Counted from the first letter of the stretch, positions 49,769 through 58,366 are shown. The stretch is 64,000 nt of DNA from Sinomonas atrocyanea (GCF_001577305.1 NZ_CP014518.1:3720001-3784000), one strand, 5' to 3'. Numbers and translations: made by a program. Notes: a model not told the origin generated them from the sequence alone.

Positions 49769-50446
49769 ATGACAACTGAGGCGGTCCTGACGAGCCTGCG
49801 CCGCGCCGCCGGGAACACGAGACACGCCGAGACGAGCTCGTGGGTGGCCGCGCAGCTGCGACAGGCGATCGCCGACGGCCGCCTCGCACCCGGCGCCAAG
49901 CTCGCCGAGGAGGAGCTGCGGGAGGCACTGGGCGTCTCCCGCAACACGCTGCGCGAGGCGTTCGCGACCCTGACCACCGAGCGGGTCGTGACGCGCATCC
50001 CCAACCGGGGCGTCTTCGTCTCGCACCCGACCGCGGAGGACATCCGGGAGATCTACCGGGTGCGGCGGCTCGTCGAGCCGGGGGCGCTGCTGTGGTCTCC
50101 GGCGCAGCCCACCCAGGCGCTGGCCGGCGTCGTCCGGACCGCCCGGGCTGCGGCGGCGGCCGGCGACGTGCCCGCGATGGCGGACGCGAACCAGGAGTTC
50201 CACCGCGGGATCGTGGCCCGGGCCGGGAGCGAGCGGCTGAGCGCGCTCATGGAGCAGGTCCTGGCCGAGATGCGCCTCGTGTTCGCCACGATGGGCGCCG
50301 ACCCGCGCTTCCACGAGCCCTACGTCGAGGAGAACGCGAAGATCCTTGGCCTCCTCGAAGCGGGCCGGAACGCCCAGGCGGCCGAGGCCATGGCCCAGTA
50401 CCTCAACCGCGCCGAGCACCAGCTCCTCGAGGCGATCGGCGGCTGA
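49769..50446 (+). CDS. GntR-family (FCD) regulator of the 5-oxoproline locus
   Basis: Encodes 225 aa. Winged helix-turn-helix (WVAAQLRQAIADGRLAPGAK, LGVSRNTLREAFATLTTERV) followed by a short FCD domain (REIYRVRRLVEPGALLW, ADANQEFHRGIVARAGSERL). It lies between the enzyme genes and the DUF969/DUF979 transporter genes, all bounded by TTGTTSAACAA palindromes, so it most likely binds these sites. Effector unknown, 5-oxoproline being the simple guess. Its stop is followed directly by a C-rich tract and repeat locus 2. Confidence 0.9.
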   Translation: MTTEAVLTSLRRAAGNTRHAETSSWVAAQLRQAIADGRLAPGAKLAEEELREALGVSRNTLREAFATLTTERVVTRIPNRGVFVSHPTAEDIREIYRVRRLVEPGALLWSPAQPTQALAGVVRTARAAAAAGDVPAMADANQEFHRGIVARAGSERLSALMEQVLAEMRLVFATMGADPRFHEPYVEENAKILGLLEAGRNAQAAEAMAQYLNRAEHQLLEAIGG

Positions 50447-50786
50447 CCCCCCCCTCCCCCTCCCCCTCCCCCTCCGTCTGGGAGTCACCTCCTGAGTGCC
50501 ACCTCCTGCGGGTGCGTCCCGCCTGGGAGTCACCTTCCGCGGGTGCGTCTCCGTCTGAGGGTCATCTCCTGTGGGCTGCCGACAGGAGGTGCCCTCAGGA
50601 GCTGACCTTCAGAAGGTGACCTTCAGAAGGTGACTTTCAGGAGGTGACTTTCAGAGGGATTGTTCAACAACCCCCTTGCTTGATTGTTGAACAACCCGAT
50701 ATGCTCTAGCTCACAGCGCCGCGGCGCGCCGTCACCCACCGGGGCCTTGACGCAGGGCTCGTGCACTCCCACCGGAACGGACCATC
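50447..50786. repeat. Intergenic region with repeat locus 2 and two GntR sites
   Basis: 340 bp without a gene. It begins with a C-rich tract of CCCTCC units and continues with many copies of the 14-bp unit in both orientations (GTCACCTCCTGA-type up to about 50575, CAGAAGGTGACCTT-type to about 50655), able to fold into long imperfect hairpins. Then come TTGTTCAACAA (50660-50670) and TTGTTGAACAA (50684-50694), 24 bp apart, and the promoter of the transporter operon. The repeat likely ends transcription of the upstream operon. Confidence 0.7.
50660..50694. promoter_or_regulatory. Two TTGTTSAACAA operators upstream of the DUF969 operon
   Basis: Copies at 50660-50670 and 50684-50694, centre-to-centre 24 bp, about two helical turns and on the same face. 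They match the two sites in front of pxpA. Likely bound by the GntR regulator encoded immediately upstream. Confidence 0.65.
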
Positions 50787-51524
50787 ATGCTTGTACTCAT
50801 CGGGGTACTCCTGGTCATCGTTGGCTTTGCCATCCGACTGAACCCCCTCGTCGTCGTCACCGTGTCGGGCATCGTCACGGCACTCCTCGGCGGACTCAAC
50901 CCCCTCCAGATCCTCGAGGCGTTCGGCTCCGGCTTCGCCAGCAGCCGCTCGGTGACGATCTTCGCGGCAGTGCTGCCCGTGATCGGCATCATCGAGTACT
51001 CCGGCCTCCAGGAGCAGGCCAAGAACCTCATCGCCAAGCTCGCCAAGCTCACCGCCGGCCGCGTGCTCCTCGCCTACCTCGCCATCCGCCAGCTCACCGC
51101 CGCCGTGGGGCTGACCACCGTGGGCGGCCACGCGCAGACCGTGCGACCCCTCGTGTTCCCCATGGCCGAGGGCGCGGCGATGCGCCGCTACGGCCACGTG
51201 CCGGAGAAGGTCAAGGAGAAGATCAAGGGCCACTCGGCGGCCGCGGACAACGTGGGCGTCTTCTTCGGCGAGGACGTCTTCGTGGCGGTCGGCTCGATCC
51301 TGCTCATCACCACCTTCGTGGACACCACCTACCACCTGCACCTCGAGCCGCTCCAGCTCGCCCTCTGGGCCATCCCGACGGCGATCGCGGCCTTCCTCAT
51401 CCACGGCTTCCGGCTGCTGCGCCTCGACCGGGCGCTCGACCGCGAGTACGCAGGCACCACCCGCGACGACGCGGACAGCACCGCCGCCGTCGACGCCACC
51501 ACCGAGCTGGGAGACGCCAAGTGA
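50787..51524 (+). CDS. DUF969 family membrane protein, 5-oxoproline transporter component
   Basis: Encodes 245 aa with six or so membrane helices: LVLIGVLLVIVGFAIRLNPL, VVTVSGIVTALLGGLNPLQI, AVLPVIGIIEYSGLQEQAKN, and a conserved TTVGGHAQTVRPLVFPMAEG. DUF969 and DUF979 proteins always occur together and are annotated as paired transporter subunits for 5-oxoproline, usually beside pyrrolidone-carboxylate genes. The last 25 residues are polar. Its stop overlaps the DUF979 GTG start (GTGA). Confidence 0.85.
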   Translation: MLVLIGVLLVIVGFAIRLNPLVVVTVSGIVTALLGGLNPLQILEAFGSGFASSRSVTIFAAVLPVIGIIEYSGLQEQAKNLIAKLAKLTAGRVLLAYLAIRQLTAAVGLTTVGGHAQTVRPLVFPMAEGAAMRRYGHVPEKVKEKIKGHSAAADNVGVFFGEDVFVAVGSILLITTFVDTTYHLHLEPLQLALWAIPTAIAAFLIHGFRLLRLDRALDREYAGTTRDDADSTAAVDATTELGDAK

Positions 51525-52489
51525 TCAACGTCGAAGCCGTCTACTGGCTCATCGGGGCCCTCTTCATCGCCTGGGCATCGCTGATCGCCCGCGACGAGAA
51601 CCACCCGCACCGCGTGGGCGCCTCATCCTTCTGGGGCCTGCTCGGCCTGTGCTTCTTCTACGGCACGTGGGTCACCGCCGGAACTGCCCCGGCGTGGATC
51701 CTCGGCGTCGCGGTCCTGGTCCTCGTGGCCCTCGCCGCCACCGGCCGCCTCAAGCACGGCCGGGCCAAAACCTCCACCCCGGCCGAGCGGGTGCAGTACG
51801 CCGCGAAGTTCGGCAACCGGCTCTTCGTCCCGGCCCTCGCCATCCCCGTCGTGACGGTGGTCCTCGTGCTTGCGGCGCCCGCCCTGACCATCGGCAAAAC
51901 CCCGATCCTCGACCCCAAGAACACGACCCTGGTGGCCCTGGCCATCGGCGCGATCGTGGCGGCCGTCCTCGCCGTCGTGCTTCTGAAGCCGAAGAACAAG
52001 CTGAACCCGATCATCGAGAGCCGCCGCATCCTCGAGTCGATCGGCTGGGCCGCGCTGCTGCCGCAGATGCTCTCCACCCTCGGCATCCTCTTCACGAAGG
52101 CCGGAGTCGGCACCGCCGTCGGCACCCTCGCGACCGCCGTGATGCCCAAGGGCTCGCTCATCGCCGGCGTGATCGTCTACTGCCTGGGCATGTTCATCTT
52201 CACGATCCTCATGGGCAACGGCTTCGCGGCGTTCCCGATCATGACCGCAGCGATCGGCTGGCCGGTCCTCGTCCAGCAGTTCCACGGCAACCCGGCGATC
52301 GTGTTCGCGATCGGCATGCTGGCCGGCTTCTGCGGGACCCTGTGCACCCCGATGGCCGCGAACTTCAACCTCGTCCCGTCCGCGCTCCTCGAGATGAAGA
52401 ACAAGTACGGCGTGATCACCGCGCAGGTCGGGACCGCGATCCCGCTGCTCGTGGTCAACACCGCCCTCATGTACTTCCTCGCGTTCTAG
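51521..52489 (+). CDS. DUF979 family membrane protein, 5-oxoproline transporter component
   Basis: Encodes 322 aa from a GTG overlapping the DUF969 stop. About nine membrane helices; conserved parts include VYWLIGALFIAWASLIARDE, ESIGWAALLPQMLSTLGILF, GNGFAAFPIMTAAIGWPVLV and GFCGTLCTPMAANFNLVPSA. It forms a pair with the preceding protein. The same frame is open upstream through the DUF969 gene, but the coupled GTG yields the family N-terminus. Expected to import 5-oxoproline under control of the local GntR protein. Confidence 0.85.
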   Translation: MINVEAVYWLIGALFIAWASLIARDENHPHRVGASSFWGLLGLCFFYGTWVTAGTAPAWILGVAVLVLVALAATGRLKHGRAKTSTPAERVQYAAKFGNRLFVPALAIPVVTVVLVLAAPALTIGKTPILDPKNTTLVALAIGAIVAAVLAVVLLKPKNKLNPIIESRRILESIGWAALLPQMLSTLGILFTKAGVGTAVGTLATAVMPKGSLIAGVIVYCLGMFIFTILMGNGFAAFPIMTAAIGWPVLVQQFHGNPAIVFAIGMLAGFCGTLCTPMAANFNLVPSALLEMKNKYGVITAQVGTAIPLLVVNTALMYFLAF

Positions 52490-52517
52490 GCGCATGGACC
52501 CACCACGAAAGGACCCC

Positions 52518-53600
52518 ATGGACCACGAACTCTTCCCCGCGGCGCCCTTCCCCGCGGCGGCGCAGCGGTGCGCCGAGGTCGTCCTGGACAATCTGGGCCG
52601 CCAGTACCCGTATGCGGCGCACCACGTGCGGCGCTCGGCCGAGGACACGTCCATGCCGCACGAGCTGCACCCCGCGTTCGGCACGTCCTTCGACTGGCAC
52701 TCGTGCGTGCACATGCACTGGCTGGGCGTGAGCGTGCTGGACTCCGGCGCGCTGCCGGAGGAGACCGCCGCGGAGCTCCGGGCGGCCCTCGGCGCGAACC
52801 TCACGGCGGACAGGCTCGCGGTCGAGGCCGCCTACCTGGCCCCCAACCCCTCGTGGGAGCGGCCGTACGGGTGGGCGTGGCTCGTGCGCCTCGCCGCGGC
52901 CTGCTCCGGCTCGGACGACGCCGGCCTGCGCGCCTGGGGCGAGAACCTCGCCGGCTGCGTCGACACGGTCGCGGGCCTGGCCACCGCGTGGCTCGGCACG
53001 GCGGAGTTCCCCGTCCGGCACGGCCTCCACACCAATTCCGCGTTCGGGCTCGCGTGGATGCTGGACGCGTTCCGGGCGCTCGGCCGCACCGACGCGGCCC
53101 AGGCCTGCGAAGCGGCCGCCCGCCGCTGGTTCGGCGACGACGCCGGCTGGGCCACCGAGTGGGAGCTGTCCGGCCAGGACTTCCTCTCCGCGGGGCTGTC
53201 CGAGGCGGACCTCATGGCCCGCGTCCTGGCCCCGGGCGAGTTCGCCGCGTGGCTGGGCTGGTTCCTCCCGGACCTCGGCGCCGGCTCGCGCATGCTCGCG
53301 CCCGTCGGCGTGGCGGACGAGACCGACGGCTACATGGTGCACCTGCACGGCCTGAACCTGAGCCGCGCGGGGCAGCTGGCCCGCATCGTCGCCGTCCTCC
53401 GGGACGCGCACGACGCCGGCGGGCCGCCCGCCGCGGCGGCCTCACCGGAGCCGGTGCTCGCCGCCGCGGTGCAGCCCCTGTTCGCCGCGGGGCTCAAGGG
53501 CCTGGACAGCGGCGACTTCATGTCGACCCACTGGCTCGCGAGCTTCGCGTGGGACGCGGCCGAGTCGATCGAGGCCCTCGGGGAGCACGAGCCGGCCTGA
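52518..53600 (+). CDS. DUF2891 family protein
   Basis: Encodes 360 aa. Conserved family segments are PHELHPAFGTSFDWHSCVHM, YGWAWLVRLAAAC, FPVRHGLHTNSAFGLAWMLD, SGQDFLSAGLSEADLMARVL and KGLDSGDFMSTHWLASFAWD, suggesting an alpha/alpha-barrel enzyme with His/Asp-rich active site. It often accompanies DUF969/DUF979 genes. The biochemical role is unknown; a 5-oxoproline-peptide or amide-handling step would fit. The ATG at 52518 follows GAAAGGACCCC and is preferred over an ATG 24 bp upstream. Confidence 0.8.
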   Translation: MDHELFPAAPFPAAAQRCAEVVLDNLGRQYPYAAHHVRRSAEDTSMPHELHPAFGTSFDWHSCVHMHWLGVSVLDSGALPEETAAELRAALGANLTADRLAVEAAYLAPNPSWERPYGWAWLVRLAAACSGSDDAGLRAWGENLAGCVDTVAGLATAWLGTAEFPVRHGLHTNSAFGLAWMLDAFRALGRTDAAQACEAAARRWFGDDAGWATEWELSGQDFLSAGLSEADLMARVLAPGEFAAWLGWFLPDLGAGSRMLAPVGVADETDGYMVHLHGLNLSRAGQLARIVAVLRDAHDAGGPPAAAASPEPVLAAAVQPLFAAGLKGLDSGDFMSTHWLASFAWDAAESIEALGEHEPA

Positions 53601-53646
53601 CCGGGCCTTCGCCCCTGGCGCCTGGGACCTTGTGCCCGGCGCCGGG

Positions 53647-54084
53647 TCAGGCCGCGAGGGGCCGCCCGGCGCGCCGCGCATGGGCGTGGTCGAGGGCAGG
53701 TTCGGCGACGGCGAGCGCGAGGACCAGCAGGCCCGCGAGCGCCACCAGGCCGGCCACGAACGGCGCGGCCACGAGCCCTCCCAGATGCTCGAAGACGTCC
53801 CACACCATCATGGCGCCGAAGAACGCGCCGCCCACCGCGTTGACCCACCGCCCCACACGGTCCGAGAGCACGAACGTCAGGACCGCGAGGGCCAGCGGGA
53901 CGAGCACGAAGCCGGACATCATGACGGTCAGGAAGCCGTCCACCGGCATGCCCTCGACCCGTCCGGCCCTGAGCTCGTCGATGAAGCCCGGTTCCATGAG
54001 GGACAGGATGAACAGCAGGACCATGCCCACCGCGTAGAAGACCCACAGCGTGGCAATCCTGAACTTCCACATCAGCGACTGCAT
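53647..54084 (-). CDS. Four-helix membrane protein of unknown function
   Basis: Encodes 145 aa. Four membrane helices: IATLWVFYAVGMVLLFILSL, FLTVMMSGFVLVPLALAVLT, WVNAVGGAFFGAMMVWDVFE and VAGLVALAGLLVLALAVAEP. The ATG follows AAGGAGGTGGCGACG, an excellent ribosome binding site, and gives a short helical start MQSLMWKFR. The first extracellular loop has EPGFIDELRAGRVEGMPVDG. It resembles small DUF6326-like membrane proteins, not confidently. Convergent with the DUF2891 gene. Confidence 0.65.
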   Translation of the reverse strand: MQSLMWKFRIATLWVFYAVGMVLLFILSLMEPGFIDELRAGRVEGMPVDGFLTVMMSGFVLVPLALAVLTFVLSDRVGRWVNAVGGAFFGAMMVWDVFEHLGGLVAAPFVAGLVALAGLLVLALAVAEPALDHAHARRAGRPLAA

Positions 54085-54208
54085 CGTCGCCACCTCCTTG
54101 CGACGGAGGGCCGCCGGCCGGGCGGCCTCCATGTTCAGGATGGCCCGCGGGGTTCCGTCGCCGCAGTGCCGAACGTCCCCTCCCGGCGCCCCGCCGTAGG
54201 ATGCGAGC

Positions 54209-55453
54209 GTGAGCGGGCCCGAGACGAACGGCTGGCAGGCCCCGCCCCCGGGGCACCGGCGGCCGAGGGAGATGGTGCGCGTGCTGGGCGTGCCGAACTT
54301 CGCCCTGTTCTGGACCGGGCAGCTCGTCTCGGGGACCGGGACGTGGATGCAGACCGTGGCCATGGCCTGGCTCGTGCTCCAGATCAGCCACTCCCCCGGC
54401 GTGCTCGGCACCGTGACGATGCTGCAGTTCCTGCCGATGATGCTGTTCACGCTGCCGGCCGGGGTACTGGCCGACCGGGTGGCGAAGCGCCGCCTGCTGC
54501 TGGCCACGCAGACCCTCGCGGCCGTCCAGGCGGTGGTCCTCGGCATCCTCACGCTCGTGGGGACGCCGCAGATCTGGGTCCTGGCGGCGCTGGCGTTCGT
54601 CCTCGGGCTCTCCAACGCCTTCAACAACCCGACGCAGCAGGCGTTCCTGCCCGAGCTCGTGGGACGGGACCTGCTGCCCGACGCGGTCACGATGAACAGC
54701 ATCCAGTTCAACGGGACCCGCATGGTCGGCTCCGCCCTGGGCGGCCTCGTGCTCGCGCAGTCCTCCGCCGCGGCCGTGTTCCTCCTCAACGCGGCGAGCT
54801 TCCTGGCCGCCCTCGCCGCCCTGCTGCTCCTGAGCGGCGCCGACCTGCACCAGCCGTCCGGCGAGCGGCCCGGGCGCCGGGCGCTGCGGGAGGGCCTCGC
54901 CTACACGTTCCACACCCCGGCGGTCCTCTTCGTCCTCACCTCCCTGGCCGTGGTGGGCACCTTCGGATTCAACTGGCCCGTGGCGGGGCCGCTCATCGCC
55001 CAGGACCTCCTCCGCGTGGGGGCGGACGGCTTCGGCGCGCTCATGGGGGCGTTCGGGGCCGGCTCGCTCGTGGCCGGAGCCGGGCTCATCGTCCTGGGGG
55101 CGGGCGGCCGACGCCGGCTGGTCGCCGCGGCGGCCGTCCTCGCCGTCGTGCTCGTGGCCCTCGGCGTCTCCCGCTCCTACCCGGTGAGCCTGGCGCTCAT
55201 GGTCGTCGCCGGGACCAGCGGCACGGTGTACACGACCACCGCGAACAGCATGCTGCAGCGCGCGGTGCCGGACCGGCTGCGCGGGCGCGTCATGAGCCTG
55301 TTCGTGCTCCTCATCGCCGGCAGCACCCCGATCGGCGCCACGCTGCTGGGCTGGGGCGCGGACGCGTTCGGCATCGCGGCGACGATCATCGGCTTCGGCG
55401 CCGTCACCGCAGCCGGGCTCCTCGCCCTCGTCGGCCGGGGCCGGTCCGCGTGA
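54209..55453 (+). CDS. MFS exporter, enterobactin-exporter-like
   Basis: Encodes 414 aa from a GTG. About eleven membrane helices. Signature features of the MFS_3/DUF894 efflux group are FWTGQLVSGTGTWMQTVAMA, GVLADRVAKRRLLLATQT, NNPTQQAFLPELVGRDLLPD and MLQRAVPDRLRGRVMSLFVL. The first 20 residues are a polar cytoplasmic head. Likely exports a small molecule; the substrate cannot be told. Isolated between unrelated genes. Confidence 0.85.
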   Translation: MSGPETNGWQAPPPGHRRPREMVRVLGVPNFALFWTGQLVSGTGTWMQTVAMAWLVLQISHSPGVLGTVTMLQFLPMMLFTLPAGVLADRVAKRRLLLATQTLAAVQAVVLGILTLVGTPQIWVLAALAFVLGLSNAFNNPTQQAFLPELVGRDLLPDAVTMNSIQFNGTRMVGSALGGLVLAQSSAAAVFLLNAASFLAALAALLLLSGADLHQPSGERPGRRALREGLAYTFHTPAVLFVLTSLAVVGTFGFNWPVAGPLIAQDLLRVGADGFGALMGAFGAGSLVAGAGLIVLGAGGRRRLVAAAAVLAVVLVALGVSRSYPVSLALMVVAGTSGTVYTTTANSMLQRAVPDRLRGRVMSLFVLLIAGSTPIGATLLGWGADAFGIAATIIGFGAVTAAGLLALVGRGRSA

Positions 55454-55505
55454 ACCGCGGGGCGCCGATGTTCGTTGTCCCCCGTGGGAGAGAGGGAGGA
55501 CGAGG

Positions 55506-55997
55506 ATGGAACTCGACGCCATCGAGGTCGCCCTGCTGGACGGGCGCACCACGACGTTCGGCGAGTGGGCGGGCAAGGTCCGGCTCGTAGTCAACGTGGC
55601 GAGCCGCTGCGGGCTCGCCCCGCAGTACGAGCAGCTCGAGGAGCTCCAGCGGCGGTACGGCGCACGCGGCTTCACGGTGCTCGGCGTACCCAGCAACCAG
55701 TTCCTCCAGGAGTACCGGAACGAGGGGCGCATCGCGGAGTACTGCTCCGCCACGTGGGGCGTGACGTTTCCCCTGCTGGCCAAGGCCTGGGTGAACGGCC
55801 GCGGGCAGCACCCGCTCTACCGCGAGCTGACCAAGGCCCCGGACGCCGCGGGCCGGGCCGGGCGCGTGCAGTGGAACTTCGAGAAGTTCCTCGTGCTGCC
55901 CGACGGCGCGGTGCACCGCTTCCGCCCCCAGACCCGGCCCGACGATCCGGCGATCGTGGCCCTCATCGAGGGCGCGCTCCCCGAGGCCGCAGGCTGA
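55506..55997 (+). CDS. Glutathione-peroxidase-family thiol peroxidase
   Basis: Encodes 163 aa. The peroxidatic Cys35 lies in NVASRCGLAPQYEQLEELQ; LGVPSNQFLQEY and VQWNFEKFLV supply the conserved Gln and Trp/Asn of the catalytic tetrad. Since actinobacteria use mycothiol and thioredoxin rather than glutathione, it is probably a thioredoxin-dependent peroxidase for lipid or organic hydroperoxides. The ATG follows GAGGGAGGACGAGG. It ends 9 bp before the convergent membrane protein gene. Confidence 0.92.
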   Translation: MELDAIEVALLDGRTTTFGEWAGKVRLVVNVASRCGLAPQYEQLEELQRRYGARGFTVLGVPSNQFLQEYRNEGRIAEYCSATWGVTFPLLAKAWVNGRGQHPLYRELTKAPDAAGRAGRVQWNFEKFLVLPDGAVHRFRPQTRPDDPAIVALIEGALPEAAG

Positions 55998-56006
55998 CCG
56001 GCACCG

Positions 56007-57131
56007 TCACTTCTGCTGGCGCGGCTGCCCCAGCTTGGGCCGGCGGGGCGGGGTGGGCTGCGACGGCCACCTCCGGGGGCCGGTCCACAGGGCCGGCGGA
56101 GCGTCGAGCTCGCGGCACAGCGCGAGCGCCGTGCGGTCGTAGTTCTGGCGCCATCCCACGAAGTGGGGCCACGCGTCCTCATCGGTCTCGGTCACGGGAT
56201 ACCCGACCGAACGGAGGGATTCCGCGGCACGCGCGAAGTCCTCGAACGTGATCGAGATCGGCATGGGGTCGACCGAGATCTCGGCGAGGTCGGGAACCGG
56301 CAGCTTCATGGCCCTCGCCATGTCGGCGAGGGTCTCGAAGCCCATGCGGAGCATGAGCCGTGCGGTGATCTTCGGGTCTGCGCCGGGGGCGAGCGCGAGG
56401 TGGAGGGCGGCGGCATCCATCACGGCGATCAGGGACGTGAGCCAGTGGGAGTCGGTCCTCGGCGACCGCAGGCGGAGCAGCCCCGTGTACGTGGTGTGCG
56501 ATTCGGCGACCTCGGCGGTCCACCGCTCCCACCGCACGAAGAGGTCGCCCAGGACGGGGCCGGAGTCGCCGCCGCCCGTGCCCCAGTGGGTGCGCACGAG
56601 GATCTCCGGACCCCAGGCTGGGGTCCCTGCCCGGGCGACGAGGAGGGTGACCTCGGTCTCGCGCCGGTTGAAGGCGGCGTACACGGTCGGCAGGTATCCG
56701 ACTTGGAGGCCGATGACCGCGATGCCTGCGAAGCCGGCGAGGTAGGCGGCGAACTGGCCGCCGCCGCCGTGCGGGACAGCGAAGCCCAGCGTGAAGAGGG
56801 ACGACCCGGCGTCTTCGAGGGCCGCGGCGAGGTCGTCCGTGTCCGGCAGCATGACGAGCGCGAAGCCGAGCACGAGCATCGCCATCCAGACGGTCAGGCG
56901 CGCCACGAGGGTCAGCGGCGACTGCCAGCCGAGGATCCGGTCGCGCCGCCGGTAGGACCGGACGCCGCGGAGCGCCAGCAGGAAGGCCCGGTCGAACAGG
57001 GCGTCGAGGGCGCGGGTGACCCACGAGTCGACGCGCCGCGGAACCACGAGTGCCCCGACGATGCTCATCGAGGTCCCGGCAATCAGGCAGACGCCCGCCA
57101 CGAACCCTGCCCAGATCAGCGCGTCACGCAC
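56007..57131 (-). CDS. Membrane protein with possible ion-channel-like N-terminus
   Basis: Encodes 374 aa. Helices at about 3-30, 75-97 and 128-150; between the last two lies SSLFTLGFAVPHG, positioned like a channel pore loop (TM-pore-TM). After that the protein is soluble to the end, with conserved-looking YLPTVYAAFNRRETEVTLLV and WERWTAEVAESHTTYTGLLR, so a large cytoplasmic domain is expected. I do not recognise a named family. It may be a two-helix channel-like subunit with a sensor domain; this is inferred from topology only. Confidence 0.6.
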   Translation of the reverse strand: MRDALIWAGFVAGVCLIAGTSMSIVGALVVPRRVDSWVTRALDALFDRAFLLALRGVRSYRRRDRILGWQSPLTLVARLTVWMAMLVLGFALVMLPDTDDLAAALEDAGSSLFTLGFAVPHGGGGQFAAYLAGFAGIAVIGLQVGYLPTVYAAFNRRETEVTLLVARAGTPAWGPEILVRTHWGTGGGDSGPVLGDLFVRWERWTAEVAESHTTYTGLLRLRSPRTDSHWLTSLIAVMDAAALHLALAPGADPKITARLMLRMGFETLADMARAMKLPVPDLAEISVDPMPISITFEDFARAAESLRSVGYPVTETDEDAWPHFVGWRQNYDRTALALCRELDAPPALWTGPRRWPSQPTPPRRPKLGQPRQQK

Positions 57132-57139
57132 GGGTGCTC

Positions 57140-58183
57140 CTAGCCGATGTCGAGGAGGACCTTGCCCACCGTGCCGGCCTCCACAGCGTCGTGGGCCGCC
57201 GCGGTCTCGGCGAGCCGGAAGCGGGTCAGCGGCAGCCCGTGCTCCTCCCCCACCCGCAGCGCGCCGTCGGCGAGGGCCGCGCCGACGGCGGCGACGGCGT
57301 CGTGCTTCTGCTCGTCGGAGACGGTGTAGGTGAGGATGAACTGCAGGCGGGCGTTCTTGCCCATCGCACCGCGGACGGGGACCGCGACGGACTCGTTCCC
57401 GGTCCCGGCGTAGATCGCCACGGTGCCGCCGAGGGCGAGCGCGTCGAGGTCAGCGGCGATGTTCGCGGCAGCGTTGACGTCCACGATCACGTCCGCGCCG
57501 TCCGGGGCCACGCGCCGCACCTCGGCGGCGACGTCCTGCTCGCGGTAGTTGAGGACGACGCCGGCCCCCGCCGCCCGGGCGAGCGCCGCCTTCTCCTCGC
57601 TGCTCACGGTGGCCACGACCTGGGCCCCGGCCCAGCGCGCGAGCTGGATGGCGGCGTGGCCCACGGCGCCGGCGCCGCCGGTGACGAGGACCGTCTTCCC
57701 GGCGAGGGCGCCGGGAGCAAGCCGGGACGGGCCCTGCTCGCTCGCCGTGAGGGCGCGGTGGGCGGTGAGCGCCGGGATGCCGAGGGACGCGCCGGTGTCG
57801 AAGGACTCCGCCTCGGGCAGCGGCTGCGCCTGGGCGGCGGGGAGGTTGACGTACTCCTGGGCGGTGCCCTCGGCGCCGCCGTAGGCAACGTCCCAGAGCC
57901 AGACCCGCTGCCCAGCTTCGAGGCCCGCGACACCCGGCCCGACGGCGTCGACCGTCCCCGCTGCGTCCTGGCCGGGCACATGCCAGCCGTCGAGGGCGCC
58001 GGGGTACGTGCCGCCGGCGCGGGCCTTCCAGTCCGTGGGGTTCACGCCCGCGACCGCGATGCGGACGCGCACCTGGCCGGCTGCGGGCTCCGTGAGGTCG
58101 CGCTCGCGCACGGTCAGGACGGACGAGGGGCCGGTCGCGTTGTACTGGACCGCGGTGTAGGTCTTGCTGTCGTTCTCAGCCAT
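57140..58183 (-). CDS. NADPH:quinone reductase-type medium-chain oxidoreductase
   Basis: Encodes 347 aa. Zinc-independent MDR: AGVNPTDWKARAG, VPGQDAAGTVDAVGPGV, the nucleotide-binding VLVTGGAGAVGHAAIQLARW, and LQFILTYTVSDEQKHDAV near the C-terminus. Closest to zeta-crystallin-like quinone oxidoreductases. It probably reduces quinones or enones with NADPH. The chosen ATG gives MAENDSKTYTAVQYN; two further in-frame ATGs upstream are less likely. Its 3' end meets the membrane protein gene 8 bp away, and repeat locus 3 precedes it. Confidence 0.88.
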   Translation of the reverse strand: MAENDSKTYTAVQYNATGPSSVLTVRERDLTEPAAGQVRVRIAVAGVNPTDWKARAGGTYPGALDGWHVPGQDAAGTVDAVGPGVAGLEAGQRVWLWDVAYGGAEGTAQEYVNLPAAQAQPLPEAESFDTGASLGIPALTAHRALTASEQGPSRLAPGALAGKTVLVTGGAGAVGHAAIQLARWAGAQVVATVSSEEKAALARAAGAGVVLNYREQDVAAEVRRVAPDGADVIVDVNAAANIAADLDALALGGTVAIYAGTGNESVAVPVRGAMGKNARLQFILTYTVSDEQKHDAVAAVGAALADGALRVGEEHGLPLTRFRLAETAAAHDAVEAGTVGKVLLDIG

Positions 58184-58220
58184 GGGGCCATCCTGCCCCA
58201 TGCGCCCGCAGCGCCCCACC

Positions 58221-58358
58221 GTCTGGGAGTCACCTCCTGAAGGTCACCTCCTGAAGGTCACCTCCTGAAGGTCACCTCCTGAGAGTCACGTCCTGCGGGT
58301 CGGAACCCACAGGACGTGACTCCCAGGAGGTGCCTCCCAGGAGCTGACTCCCAGACGG
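58221..58358. repeat. 14-bp tandem units forming a long inverted repeat, repeat locus 3
   Basis: Four head-to-tail copies of GTCACCTCCTGAAG (58229-58242, 58243-58256, 58257-58270, and a variant at 58271-58284) are followed by inverted copies such as CAGGACGTGACTCC and CAGGAGGTGCCTCC. The outer ends, GTCTGGGAGTCA (58221) and TGACTCCCAGAC (58345), are exact complements. It lies between two minus-strand genes, just after the murA-like gene. Confidence 0.8.
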
Positions 58359-58366
58359 GGCCGGGG

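Noticed and set aside
58229..58284. Tandem 14-bp units as a CRISPR array
   Set aside because: The units are contiguous without spacers, degenerate and arranged as inverted repeats; no cas gene is near.
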